From Acanthaster planci (taxonomy: Eukaryota > Echinodermata > Asteroidea > Valvatida > Acanthasteridae), in contig NW_019091359.1 of NCBI RefSeq assembly GCF_001949145.1, forward strand, positions 1,599,204 to 1,663,203: a stretch of DNA of 64,000 nt, given 5' to 3'. This document shows positions 46,801 to 59,249 of this stretch, piece by piece (the stretch's first letter is position 1; each line of letters starts with the position of its first letter). A program made the position numbers and the translations under genes. The notes beneath the pieces were generated by a model, which saw only the letters and a list, made by a program, of their open reading frames with translations, was not told the DNA's origin and made no database searches.

Positions 46801-48857
46801 CAATTTCGTGAAGAACGACCTCGAGCTGCATCAATTATACAATGTAAAAGTGTCAAAGTGTCCTTTTAATCTAATTTGACCTTCCCACGTATTGCTGTTC
46901 CTAATTCTCTTTGGGAAAAACTTGTACTTGAATCAAAACATTAAGCTCTGTAAAGGTCAGTCAAATCGATAAGCAGTTTGCATTTGGCCATTTTAGACAA
47001 ATCAGGATTGATGTTACGGCAGTAAAGAAATCAGCGAAAAATGTCAATGATGCTTCCTTACCGAGGTGCAAAGGTTTTCTTGAAGGTTAATACGACCACC
47101 ACAGTTTTTACCCAGGCATCCAACAGTTGAGAAGCATCTGCAAAAAGATGCACCCAAAAGATCTTACTCAAAACACTTTTCTCGGGAGAAACCTGGCTCA
47201 TTCTCTTTGCGAAGTTTTTGTTCTGAAAATGATTCGTCAATATGAAGACACCTTGACACAACACAAAATTATTTTCATCTACTTAAAGTCATTATAAAAA
47301 TAAAAATTTAAAAAGAAATTATAAGCAGTCTTACAATCTGGGGCTATTTGTATTAATGTTCTGGATATCGTACATTAAAATAACATGATCAGTGCCATAC
47401 AACATAAAATTTATCACTTGTTTTTACCCTCTGCCACTTTGTTGGACTATTAGTGGCTGGACTGTTCCTGTGTACGACCCATCAACTGCCTTTACAAACT
47501 GGACGTTGGTTTTCTCCGTGTACACTTGGATAGCTTCCTCAAACAAAATCCTTGTAGATGAACCTGTTGGAAGTTTAATACGAATAGACAAAGCGCAACG
47601 GCTATGGAAAATAATTCTGATATCATGTAGCTACCAGCGCGCTGACTGCACTGCGTATGCTGTAGTTGTGCCCAGCTCCCGGGGAAGGACCTTGAATAGC
47701 CATGCCTGAACCAGCAAGATACAGAGCATGCGAAACGTAGCTAGGCTGAGCATGAAAAATTGAGGGAGATTTTGTCTTGCTCACGTAGTCCGTCTTCAAA
47801 CTGGTAAACCAGGGTTTTGTTTGGCCAAGTTTTGAAGACGTTAGCCGCTTGGCGTCGCACACGCTCCCTGTTCTCGTCCGTGGCCTCCTGCATAGCCAAG
47901 TACATCTCCTCTTGCTCTTGGGTCATCAGCATGTCGCCCTCCAGGCAACCGGGAGAGGGCGTGGCTTCCATCCGAGATGCCCGCATGTTTTCCCCGCTTA
48001 GGAATGCCACCACCTTGTCGTTGTAATCATCCCGTACCTACACTCAAAAATAAAGTCTTTCTCAAGTAAAACGAGACCAACCCAACAGTCGAATGATACT
48101 AAAACGTAGGTTCAGTTACATTTAAAGAGATACTCGAGTTTAAAAATGGTTGAAAAGGCTAAAGACTACATGTATACGGAAATGGGTTTTAACATTTTAC
48201 TGTTCAAACGCTTGTATTAGTTTTGCAGGCAGGTCAAGTGACAAGTGATGACGTCAACATGACATATCTTCGCAGGCAATCTTTGGGGTTGTGGTCCAGT
48301 CATATATCAAGTTTGAAGGTAAGCACCCTTATGAAAGTTCTGAGGTGCTTGGTTGGAAAGTTAAAGCAGTGAGAACAAGGAAATTGTTTAGGTTCTGTCT
48401 GAATTGTGGCGTGATTATGTCGTGGTCTAGAGGGCTGTTTTATTTTTCCAAAAGGGATTGGTAACTTCAAAAATCTCTCTCTAAATCCAACTATGAGACA
48501 TTTGTGTACTTTGGAAAAGTTCTTAATGCTAGAAAATGCTGCGCTATGAAGCAGGTCATGTCTCGACCTTGTTAAGATGACGCTAACCCCCATTCAGTCA
48601 CCAGGGGTTCATTAGACAGACACGGCTTTTAAAAACCGGATATAATTTGTAAGCCAGGCCTTCAGTCAACCCAAAGTTAAAGGACAAGGGAGTGGGCAAG
48701 TATAACGAAGTAGCTTCCTAGTTGCTATTGGTGCGACTTTGTTGATTCTTGCACTTACCTTCTGAATTTCTGCTGTTCCGGATTCGGCTCGTCTCAGCTC
48801 TCCATTTGCCACCGCAGTGACAAGGCCCACAAGCATCGGCAAAAGAGCAGAACGCAT
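43841..48857 (-). CDS. Astacin-family zinc metalloprotease with EGF and CUB domains, 10 exons (frameshift in EGF exon)
   Basis: Minus-strand exons: 48759-48857, 47785-48037, 47428-47563, 47062-47137, 46634-46825, 46278-46407, 45671-45792, 44951-45048, 44279-44400, 43841-43976; phases match throughout. Order: signal peptide (MRSALLPMLVGLVTAVANG), propeptide with an aspartate-switch-like LEGDM (65-69), furin-type RVRR (92-95), catalytic domain with zinc motif HEIGHALGRLHE (194-205) and Met-turn SIMHY (245-249), a six-cysteine EGF domain, and a CUB domain (SGTIYSPGFPSSYP to FAGFQIDYRC), stop at 43841. This is the tolloid/hatching-enzyme type of secreted protease; substrates are unknown. Exon 7 is 122 bases where its phases require 123. 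The frame shifts between the second and third EGF cysteines, so as given the protein would lose half the EGF and the CUB domain. About 454 residues would be expected without it. Confidence 0.88.
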
Positions 48858-48975
48858 GGCTTACGGGAAAAGATATGATACTTCGAGTGTATGTGAGCTA
48901 CCTTCGCTATGCTTGCAACTGCCTTTTCGACCAACGGAGAGCTTCTATTAATTCAGGGTACATAGAAGCCACGCC

Positions 48976-48992
48976 CACGTTTATAGTGGAGA
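48976..48992 (-). promoter_or_regulatory. TATA-like and GC/CACCC-type elements upstream of the astacin gene
   Basis: On the minus strand CACTATAAACG is followed by TGGGCGTGGCTTC, about 120 bases upstream of the ATG at 48857. Spacing is consistent with a TATA promoter and a 5' UTR of roughly 90-100 bases. Function is inferred from sequence only. Confidence 0.4.
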
Positions 48993-49019
48993 GGTATACG
49001 CCAATTTTACTAGAAACCT

Positions 49020-52000
49020 AAAGTCAATGAGCACTGGCGCGAGGAAGCAAGCAACACGCTACTGACCATGCAGTAATTTCTATATTTGGATTGGCCTCTC
49101 CTTGTAAAACAAAAAAATGTTGATTTACCAGAGACAGTTGGTTGAATATAAACCACGGTATTAATTAAGCTACCAACCCCATGGCGTCTACACTCTCTGA
49201 AGAGCTCAAGCCAACTCCAATAACGGTTGTTACGTAACATGTCGACTGTTTATGCGATTGATCCTTAATAACTTTGGTGAATCACATAGTGGTGTATAGG
49301 GTTTCCCAAGTAGGCCTATATGGAGAGTCATGATGTGTGCAAACCTTTTTCGTATACTGCCTTCCAATTCGGTAATCTCTTTACATGTCGAATACTGCAC
49401 AACACTGTAACTTAACGTACTGGTTTGAGGGAGGGGTTTTCCTTGGGTATTTCGAAGTTAGTAAGGTTTGAATCAAAGAAAGTATCAACATTAGGGCAAA
49501 GACACAGAAAGGAAGTTGACATTTTTCCATTTTTCAAATGTTTAAAACCAAAACACTGAGCAGGGTCGACAAAGAATCATTTTAGTACCGGATTGCAGCT
49601 GATTCGGTGTGCGCGTCAATTTGCCTTTCCATCATTAGCACTGTTGGCATACGAAAATATTCCCCTTGTTTTGGTACATGCAGTCTTGAAAGAAAACCTT
49701 TTGAGGCGAGTCTTCAGTTTGCCTTTAAAAGACAGTTATGAATAGGGGCATTATCAGATATCACGATCAGACATTTACGTTGAGAATAGCAAATATTTTC
49801 ATTGAGAGAGGGAACAATTTTTAAGTTATATCCTACATCATTTCCTTCTTTTCTATCCACCAGGGAAACTTTAATTCAGTATCAGATCCGGTATCTAGCG
49901 TTTTTTTTAATAAAAATAATGGTAGTATGTAACATCCGGTCGAGTTTCCCTTTATAAAAGTTGACCCCACGCAAGACAGTTAAATGAGCCATAAAAAGCG
50001 TATTTTTAAATACATCATAAGCCAAATTTCAGTGCAAGGACAGGGTCGATGATTTAAGAGTATTAGGGGTCAACATGCTGAGAGTTAATAGACCAAGGCA
50101 AGGCCAGGGCGGTTGTAAAGCCATCCCATCAGAAATTTATAATCGTCAAATACCCCCTTTAAAAAGTAAGCATCGCAGGAATTAAAATCCGTCCGGCAAT
50201 ATTGTTTGACTATTTTGCATTTAACAAGGCCTCGGGCCTCTTCTGTATAGGCGCTAATGATTTTTTCCTTCTTGTTTATCGCACGCTTTGTGGTGACAAA
50301 CCCAGACCCAATTTGGCCATGAAAATCTAACTTCGTAGAAGTTTGCACTGTCGTCACCCATGTGTGTTATACACTGTAAACCTAGACGTTTGAACAACGT
50401 GGCAAAAGGAACCCGGTGTGTCGATTTGACGGGTCCCGGCTGTATCACTCTAGTATCACACGAATGTAATAGCTGTTGATTTATTTGTTCAGAAAAAGCT
50501 AGTCAGAGGATGTTCTTCCTCCGAAAGCTCAAGAAATTTCATGTGGATAGGACTCTTTTATCAAGCAAGTTATTCAGAGTGTGGTTACTGTTAATTTCTT
50601 TGGCACCTTTGGTAGTTTGACCAAAGAACAAAAGGGTAGGCTAGATCTCGTACTAGGAAAATGGCACATGTTTAAAAGGCCAAGAAGTTGCCCCTGTCCA
50701 AGTTATGTATGACAATATGTCTTCTGGTCAAAGTACAAAAGATAATGTCAGACATAACCCATCCATTCAACAAATGTTACAGGTTTAATCGTTCAGGGAT
50801 TTGTCTATGCCCTCGACTCACACGTCGGCTTCGATACAGACAGTCTTTTATTCCAAATTCAACACACTGAAAATGTGAAACGGTAACTTTTTATTTGGAT
50901 ATTCCCCCCACATACTTTCATTGGTAATAAGGGGTAATAATTTGCAATATCATTGAGGAAATTATTATCTCTCTAGACAGTGATTGCCACTTATGTTACT
51001 TTAAATGGAATCTTGAATTGTAATATTGATGAATGCAATAACTTACTTTCTCACTTTACTTGGTAACAAGCTAATGGAAAATAAATTTCTATGTAAGGTT
51101 TTGCATGGACAATAATGAATTTGAATTTAAATTTGGATTTGAATCTTATGGGAAGGGTTCAAAGACCTCCTTGCCCCTTGAAACGCTTTATAGAAAGGCT
51201 GAGGTGAAGATTCCAGGATCAGATTAAATGAATTAATGAACAAAAATTCAATACACAACCTTCACAGAACACCAACGCAGACTGGGATTACGTTAGAATA
51301 AATTTGAAACCAGCCTTTTATTTTGGTTATAAATCTCAGGTGAAAGAATCATAATTAGTATTTTAAAATGCCAAGTATTTTAAACACACTCACCTACAAG
51401 CATATGTAAAAGCTGCTAAAGGGTAATATGAGGCTAAGCTGTTTATTTCATTATCTCGATTCCTTTAAAGTTCAACGTCAAGAATTTAAAACTGAGACTG
51501 AAAAGTATGGATATGTCATTCTCTTTGACAATTACCCACTCCATGCGTGGAGAAGCAGTAATTGGTGGGGTTTCATTTACCTCTGCTGAACAAAAAAGAA
51601 AGATGATTCGAAATTATGGCTGTTTTAATTAACCGAGAGCTGTAGAGACGCGGGCACTAGGCCAAGTGTGCATTATAAAATTAGGGCATTGTAGTTTCAC
51701 TCGCCTTCAGTGGCCCGGGTTCGAAATCCTCCCTGGCCGAAATGAGGTTTTGGGTTCTCAGTCACTACTTTAGACTCCTGTCAGAGCATTCTTCCGGTTT
51801 TCCTCCTTCTGTTTTTTTTCCTCAACTGCTTCTCATTGTCTTCTCTCTACAGATTTCTTCAAGCTTGCGAGCTACAACAATCCTTGGTTTCTTTACCAGA
51901 AATAGCTGATACAAATACAGGTTTTGGCAATTACTAATATACATGAATGACACCAATTAGAAAGACAATTAACATCGTCAAGACCGAATCCCTAATGTTG

Positions 52001-52430
52001 ATTTCAAAAGAAAAAATCCCCAGCGGATTTCACTTAAGGTGCAGATTAACTCAACGTTGGCGCGTTTTAAATTGTGCTAATTGCGGTAAATTCGTCTTAT
52101 GTGGCAATATGCGTTTCATGTTTTCAGGACACGAATTTATTTCTTTCACCATTCTAGGGAATATATGCGGGATGTTTGTGTTAAAATAACAAGGAAAACT
52201 CCTGATTAATGGAATCACTTTTCAAATTGTGACAGGAGTTTACTAAATTCAATTGGGAGGTCGTAATTGAGCCTGCATATTTTATTCACCAGTCATATTT
52301 AAGCATTTCTCTCTTTTCAGTAGTGTTGCGCAAGCGCGAAGCAAAGCTTTGTTTTCCCATTGCGTAATATAGGAGTTAAAGTAGATTGGTTAAATATCAA
52401 TCTTTGGCTCTAGCACTAGTAAGTATCGAT
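49020..52430. other. Intergenic stretch between astacin and UGT genes
   Basis: No confident gene. Two overlapping minus-strand frames at 50085-50448 (for example GQIGSGFVTTKRAINKKEK) read like a possible decayed mobile-element fragment but match no family I recognise. A SINE-like unit lies at 51651-51830. Confidence 0.45.
51651..51830 (+). repeat. SINE-like repeat with tRNA-type B-box
   Basis: GGGTTCGAAATCC near 51718 resembles a Pol III B-box (one mismatch at the end). The downstream part (TTCTTCCGGTTTTCCTCC near 51790) is reminiscent of the tRNA-unrelated body of some deuterostome SINEs, and ends in a T-rich tract. The A-box candidate (TAGGCCAAGTG, near 51659) is weak. I see no target-site duplication. 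Confidence 0.4.
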
Positions 52431-52439
52431 TTGAGAAAT

Positions 52440-52694
52440 TGTTGGAAACACCATTAACAGCTTCTATCTTTATCAATCCCAGTTTTGCTTAAACGATATT
52501 TTCACCGTCCCAGGTTTCCATCTGCAACCGCGATTTTGCTTCCAGAGTCCCGGGTTGTTTCTTGAATTCTTAATCCCAATTCATTTCTCCATCTCCACAC
52601 CCCCTTGGCTACGCTACTGTGTTGATCTCTTTCACATATTTGCCAAAATTTAAGTTCAGATCTTTAAATCGGTTCACTTATATGGAAATGTCTA
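52440..52694 (-). repeat. 3' flank of the UGT gene, duplicated at 63750-63990
   Basis: This stretch directly follows the UGT stop codon and matches 63750-63990 at many landmarks in order: TATCAATCCCAGTTTTGCTT, CAACCGCGATTTTGC / CAACTGCGACTTTTC, CATTTC, CCTT.GCTACGCTA / CCTTTGCTATTTT, CCAAATTTAAG, and a final TTTAAA.CGGTT / TTTAAAGTGGTT. It probably includes the 3' UTR. Confidence 0.7.
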
Positions 52695-55600
52695 TTACTC
52701 CTTTTTAAGATGGTTGCTTTTCCGTCCTTTGTGACGCATGCGCTTGAGACAGAAGCAGCACACAGACATGTTTATCCAGCAAACCAAGGCCACAACGACA
52801 GCTAAGAAGACGTAGACGTCCAGTAGATTTCTCTGGATGTAATTCAGATCCTGAACGGCTGGTCTTAGGTGGGCTCCGCCGAATCGAGTAACGTGAAGGA
52901 TCCAGTGAACTATGGTATCAACGGGAGAAGTAGACGGTTCCAGATCGCGCATGATCTTGGAGATGCGTTGCGCGTTCTTGCGGAATCTAGGCAAGTTACA
53001 CGAAAAACGTGAACAGAAATGTTCAATGTGGTGTCTCTTCAACAAGTTTAGTTTCCTGGTGATGATAATATCAAACTTAGGGTTTGAAAATTTTTTTGGG
53101 AGTGAAGGTTTTGCCCCGGACAATGACGTAACTCTGTGTTGGAAATTGGGTGAATGGGGGTGGGAAATCTCTGAGGTGGGGGATTACTTGCCCGGCCATG
53201 GAAATTTGAAATATGGTGAGGGCACCATATACATTATAGGGGTGATGTTCATGATAAAGATATACATCTGTAGTGTGTTTCAAATTCATGCAGGATCTTA
53301 CATCATAGTATAGCATATTCATGGCTTTTTAAACTGCTTTCCCTTTTAAGTGATATTGCAAACATTTTAGACGTTAGGAAATCCTGAAAATTCTTCACAA
53401 TCTGCTTTGATTTTTTGCTCATCACATAAAAGTAGAGGGGGGAGATGATTCAATAGCCCACCCTCCAAGCTCAAAGAGTGTGTGGGGGTATATACCATCG
53501 ACCCCCGGGATTTATGCCCACGACACCGGATGATGCAATCGCTGTTTCAATTTGGCGAACATTGCATGTATTATAAAATGATGTTTAATACAAAATCACA
53601 TCTAGCAGTATGGATTATTGATTTTTTACTCTTAGTTTTGAGGGTCAGGAAAAAAAAGACGGATGATAACAGCGACCAAGGCGATTTCGATTAAATTCAT
53701 TTCATTTGCACCTCCAAAGAGAAAGATCAGTTGGACAAGATTAAAAAACAGGATTTTTCACATCTGACTGAAGTATGTTCAAGTTCTCTTGCGTCAAATT
53801 TCTGAGAAATCTGTCTATGTAACAATCCCCGTAGGCGTTACAGAGTAACACCATACCTAGGCTCCGCCATGACCCTGACGATGGTTTGGCTCAACGTTTC
53901 CGGTGTAATGCTACCGATGTCCAGCGACAACCCGGCACCTTTTGTTTCCAGGCGGACCATATTGTCCATCATTTCTTCCATCAACGGCAGTCCGACAAAC
54001 GGCAAACCTGCCCAAAGTGCTTCATACACGGTCAAACTTCCACCCTGACCAACGTACAGTCGTATACTAGCATGTTCTGTGAATAACCGAAAAGAAGCTT
54101 TGTCAACCCGTGAATAAATCACGATTCATGGAACTTGAAAGATTTGGGGAGCATCTAAAAGTGATAGCGTTATTCCAGTATGCTATTGTAAATTGTGGGG
54201 TAGGATTACGATTCATTTTTTTTTTCAACAACATCAGGAGGGTCGCTGAGGGGAGGGGCGGTGCTGAAAAATATTAAAAATGACAGTTATGCCCCAGTTA
54301 TTTTAACTGTATCACACTTCTACCCAGAACGATACTTTAATTTCGTCCCGAAACATAGAGTTGCGCTTGTTTCATACTTCTGATAAAAAAGGCCCATTAG
54401 AATTCAAATTTTGGCCGTTTGGTCATTTAATTCACAATTCACATCCTCTGCATTTCCAGCAAGATAAAGATGGCTGTCGATGGAGGAATGAAGAGAAATC
54501 TATGCAATAAGGAATCCAATTCAAATAGAAAGCTCATTGTAGATTCCTTCACTGTAAAACCGAACGCCCATTATAAACGCGTCTTTGCGTTGTTAACATG
54601 TAACTATTTAACAATAAACACCTAATTTGGAAATGAACGTGTGATGGTGTTCAGAAAGTGTTACGACCCGATGTACGTGCTTTTGTGTCTTGTTATTAAA
54701 CACTTAAAATGTGTCTTTGTGTCTTAATCTATTAACAAATCAACACGTATTTCATAAATAAACACCACACAACACGTTCATATAGTGTTAGCAGGAAGGC
54801 ATTTAAAAGGCGTTAAAACATTAACACTTGGGTTTACAGTGTCCACCAGAGATGAACTCGTCTGTTTCTCTCTTGATGCATAACAATGAACCAATCATAC
54901 ATGTATCAAAAATAAAACACTGCAAATATGTTCTTTGGCTCTTTATTTAAACAAAGGAAAAGGCTGCATAAAGTCTATAGCCCTGATTTTCATGTTAAAT
55001 TTCATCACAGATTTGTAATGAATAAAATAACAGTTTTGTGTTTGTAAGGTTTGGGAATTATAAGTGACAAAATGTTTTCACAGACACTCTTTGAAGCCAA
55101 ATGATTCAGATGCCAATTACGAAAACGAATGACCTAAAAGCAATACAATTTTCTCTTTCCACATAAAACAGTTACTAATCGCTACACAAGACACAAGACA
55201 AATTTACTGGAATTAGGGCGACTTATAATGTCCGTTTTTCCTCTTTGTTCCATTTTGTTTCGTTTCAATGCACTGCATTCCGTTCTGTTCTGCTTTTTAT
55301 TTTGTTTGGGTTGTTTGTTTGTTGGGTTGTTGGTGTGTTTGTTTGTTGGTGTGTTGGGGTGTTTGTTTGGTTTTGTTTGTTTTGTTTTTAATTTAAAAAA
55401 ATGAGCTAGACAATGTTCATAGACAAAGTGAAAGTACTTATTAACAGGTGTTAAAATAGCATGGAAAACCTGCAATACCCAGCACCAAAATCACTTTTAA
55501 TTTTAGTTTGCACATTTAAGAAGTGGTACGAGAACAAAAGGAGAGTACAAGCTCTGTCCACATTCATAAAAGTGATGAAAAATGTATGGTCTGTGGTTTG

Positions 55601-58600
55601 GGGGTTTTTTGGGGACTTGTTTTTCTTTTCTTTCTTTCTTTTTTTTTGTTTTTTTTTTTGCGGGGGGGGGCTTTTTGGGGAGGGGGTCTTTTTATCATAT
55701 TCTGGGAAGGGCTTAAGGAATTTGGAATGAAGGGGACTTGTGGCCCCCAATATAATTATACACAAATTATGTCCGCCAACATACTAATTTCTAAACCTAA
55801 AACTCATTGAGACATACGAAAACTAACTCACCCATAACTTGTGTCATTGGTAACCACTTGACAACCATCGTATTGTTGCCCAGCTCAAGTCCAGTCAACT
55901 CCTTGCCTGACTGCCACAGTACGCGATACGGAAGCCTAGAGAAGGCATCTGCAAACACTTGAGCCTTGTGGCGCTCCAACACTGGAACAAACGTGCCCAT
56001 GGAGAACAATATCGCCCCAGCTGGAGCTGTATCTAAGAATTCTAATACCGCTTGTTGCAGCTGCAAATTTGAAGGACAAACAATCATTGAAGGTGATTCT
56101 CCTCCACCCTCCACCCCCAGCCCCCCCATGGGAATTCCAGCGACCATTCACTGCAAAAGCTCTGTTAAAAGCAACACTTCCTGGTGTTAGATGACCACAC
56201 TAAAGATGTGTTATTTTAAACTTAAACACCAACAAGTGTTACAGTGCACCGGAGGGTGTTAAAAGTAATACCAACAGTGTTGAACTAACACAGAAGAAAG
56301 ATGTTGAAATGCAGGTTGTTTGCAGGATTGTAACGCATATCGGAGCGAGCCAATGGTGGTGAGCATTATATCTGGAGTGTTGTACGGGGCCCTTGCTCCG
56401 TGACAACTGCTTCGGAAATAATACTTTCCCCCATGAAGTGGGGGACATCAGCTTCAGTTTATGCTTGATCATAGGGAAGGTTTGCTTGGTGTTGTGTGGT
56501 CTCTTCAATTGAACCAAGCGCGGATGCTTCACCTCCAATAATTCTATGGAAATTGTTCAATGTTTCATTATTGTCGTCATGATCAAACCTTCGAAAGATT
56601 ATGAAATCACATTGCTTAACATATCAATATATATATTAGATATAACTATCTGTTAAACCACCATCTGTTAGAACTGTCATTCAGGTTAATAGCACATTTT
56701 TCAAGAGAGCGGCCTACCGTTTCGTTTGAGTGCCGTCCGGCATTGTGGAGAACAACGATCGTGTTGGGCTGTACAGGTCGAGGAAACTCTAACGCAAAAC
56801 TCCCGTGTAGGAAATACAAGACGGCTTGTTTGTAGGACTCGAGGGTGCTGATCTCTGGCTTGATATTGTACTTGATTTTCAACTTATCATAGCCATCAAA
56901 CTTACACACACCCATACGAAATTGGATAAAGCCGTGGATATAATGGGCTAAAGTATTTTGGACTCGTTGGAGAAACGTCATTTTGTTGGTGAGTCCCAGG
57001 GCTTGCTCTGGTACGTATGACGGTTCCGTTGGAAGTCCAGCCCTGTTAATAAAGACTGGCTAAAATCAATTTGTTTTAATACAAATCTGCAAAATGCACC
57101 TTTGTGTCTCAATTAACCTTGCATGTATTTTCAACATTTGTTTCACCATTTTAAAGAGTATGTTGCTGCCTTTCGTTTCTTATACTAATGAAAGTTTCCA
57201 TAGGCCTATTCATGAAACAAACTATGATGTCATCCCAGTAATAAAGCTTCAATGTTACCCGGTTTGTACACGAGAGTACACGATTTCGTAGGACCATAAT
57301 TTCCCTCCTTTGCTAATTCAATCCCTTTCCAGAAATGCTTTCAGTAAGTAAATTTGGGGTTCACAATTGCAAACAGAAAAACCTATGCACTGAACTAGGT
57401 CTTCCCTGCATGACATCACAGAAACAGCGCCCTCAGTTGTCCAGGAAAGCATGGATAATTTAAGTGCCGTAAAACAGCATTTTTCAATGCATTTAACACA
57501 AAAGGAGTGTACAAAAGATTTCATACATCGAAGAAGAGTAAATAGTTCGAAAAAAATTGTGTTGAACAAAAATTCATTGCAGCGACACTTTATCTATGCA
57601 TATAGTTTCCCATAGTTTTGATTTTATTTAGGCGCGGCACAGACCATGACATGTACGTGTTATTTTGCATACGATCCGGTGGTCTAAGCGTTTACGTCTA
57701 TGGACCATTCGAGAAATTTTTTGCGTCACGCTGGAGATAATGTGCGCATACTCAATATGATGCAAACAGTAATGGACCAGTCACACGGGACTGGTATGTT
57801 TGCCACCACAAAGCGTCTCAAAGGTCTTCCATTACGTTGTAAAACAGCGTTAAGAGATTAACCATATATTTATACCAACTTTTTATAAAACGCTTAACCC
57901 ACAACTTGTTTATTGAAATGCATTTACATGGTAAACACTTTTCTGTGCGACACGCTCAGCTATTCTGTGAGATCCTCACAATGTAAAAATCAACGCTCAT
58001 TATAAACGCGTCTTTGTGTTAATTGTAAACATGTAAGGGTTTAAAATTTAACATCTTTTTTGGAAATAACGTGCTCTGGCGTTCAAAAAGTGTTACTACC
58101 CGATAAACGTGTTTTGATGTCTTTTTATTAACAACAAAAATATGTCATCTTGTCTAAATTTATTAAACACATCAACGCGTATTTAATAAATAAACATCAC
58201 ATTGTGTTTAGCTTTGGATTATAAGCACCACAACACATTCATAAAGTGATAGCACGAAGGCATTTAAAAGGCTTTAAAACATTCACACTTATTTTTACAG
58301 TGCGCTTTGCATCTTCTAAACTATTGCAGTGTGAATGTCTGAACGTCGTGGGTTAACGAGCGAAAAAGTAGGTAAAGTAAAATAGGATCGGAAATATGGT
58401 TAAAAGCGCCCTTTTACAGTGTAAGGGAAGGAATCGTTTCTTTATCCTCTGCTGATTATTTCAGCTTGACAAAGAAAAGACTACTTTACGTCTTACCAAT
58501 ATCCTTGCTTGGACGGAATCGCGAAGAAGACCGAGTTATGAATAAATGGGATGTTTAGAGCCTGTGCCAACAGTGGACCGCAAGGTATCATGTCGTCCAC

Positions 58601-59116
58601 AACCATCATATCAAAATTCTCGCCACGCAGTCGTCCCATCGTTGCTGCACCCCCCAACAAATCGTCGCATTCTTGAAGCCACATGTCCACAACGTTCAAC
58701 CTGCCCGCCAGGTTCGCTGAATTAAAGAAGGGTCCCCAGAAGGAATTATGACGTCCTCGGACAACCACCCTGCCTATGTTGTCCACGATCTCGTTTCTGT
58801 GCTGTTTGGTGTAGCTGGAGTTGAAGACAACGAAGGAGAATAAGTCGGCGTCCTTCTGCCAGCTACTGTTGGAGTTAGAGCTACTGACGAGGGAGACAAC
58901 GCGGTGACCCTGTCGCACCAGGGCCCTGCCCGATTTGCATATGGATATGTAGTGGCTTTGGCCAGTGATAGAAGCAAAATACAGAAATTTGTACTTTTTC
59001 GCGGCATAAGCATCCCGTCCTTCGTCGGTTGTCAAAACAGGTGACAGGAGTGAGGACGACAAGACGAAGGTCACCAGCAACAGAGTGGGCAGCGTTGCTG
59101 GCATCGTTATTTCCAT
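52695..59116 (-). CDS. UDP-glycosyltransferase (GT1 family), 5 exons, membrane-anchored
   Basis: Minus-strand exons: 58497-59116, 56718-57042, 55832-56060, 53857-54076, 52695-52986; phases 2,0,1,2 all match. About 561 residues from MEIT (the ATG at 59104, MPATLPT, has the better context and is an alternative). N-terminal signal peptide; GQSHYIS with the usual catalytic-histidine position (H55); FDMMVVDDMIPCG near the end of exon 1; donor-domain exons with ILFSMGTF, VVKWLPM, YVGQGGSLTVYEALWAGLP; then a TM helix (about 522-545) and a basic tail ending KSNHLKKE. Family members conjugate sugars from UDP-sugar to small lipophilic compounds in the ER lumen. The donor-site residues are atypical: WLPQ reads WLPM, HGG reads QGG, and the DQ pair reads EM. 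Three CACTG-ended MITEs sit in introns. Confidence 0.92.
54550..54841. mobile_element. CACTG-ended MITE in UGT intron 3
   Basis: The ends CACTGTAAAACC and GGGTTTACAGTG are inverted repeats. The 292-bp body matches the element at 57977-58302 throughout (ATTATAAACGCGTCTTTG, AGTGTTAC.ACCCGAT, CAACACGTATTTCATAAATAAAC and AGGCATTTAAAAGGC-type stretches). No transposase is encoded. CACTG termini occur in CMC-type DNA transposons, but the superfamily call is a guess. Confidence 0.8.
55290..55700. repeat. Low-complexity GTTTG tract and adjacent T-/G-homopolymer region
   Basis: 55300-55395 is a degenerate GTTTG/GTTGG microsatellite; 55590-55690 is a T-rich tract with GGGGGGGGGG and GGGGAGGGGG runs. 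Both lie in intron 3 of the UGT gene. Such tracts are prone to polymerase slippage and sequencing error. Confidence 0.75.
56149..56246. mobile_element. Short CACTG-ended inverted-repeat element in UGT intron 2
   Basis: Ends CACTG and CAGTG are followed inward by related sequences (AAC.CTTCCTGGTGTTA at the left, the complement of TAAACACCAACAAGTGTTA at the right), giving a long imperfect hairpin of about 98 bp. The body differs from the other two CACTG elements, so it is either a separate family or a shorter derivative. Confidence 0.55.
57977..58302. mobile_element. CACTG-type MITE in UGT intron 1, second copy
   Basis: This is a 326-bp copy of the element at 54550-54841 in the same orientation. 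The right end (ATTTTTACAGTG) is intact, while the left end reads CACAATGTAAAAAT, a two-base interruption of CACTGTAAAAAT. Several small indels separate the copies, so the insertions are not recent. Confidence 0.78.
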
Positions 59117-59249
59117 CAGACTGTGAACTTTGGAAGAAAATATTTGAGAAAATTTCAAAGACTGCAATCCGTGTATACAAATCAATGAAGAATTCAGTAG
59201 ATGACCCGTCGGTTTGTTGGGTGAACCTGTTTAGTAACTGAGTTTGCAA

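Noticed and set aside
55451-55810. Open frames in the poly-T/poly-G region
   Set aside because: Low-complexity sequence produces long frames of Phe/Gly or Lys/Pro; no coding evidence, and it is inside a UGT intron.
56061-56151. Start of a UGT exon at the open-frame methionine (MVAGIPMGGLG)
   Set aside because: A good acceptor at 56060 joins in phase to the preceding exon and gives normal UGT spacing; the extra glycine-rich stretch and an in-frame TGA at the upstream acceptor argue against it.
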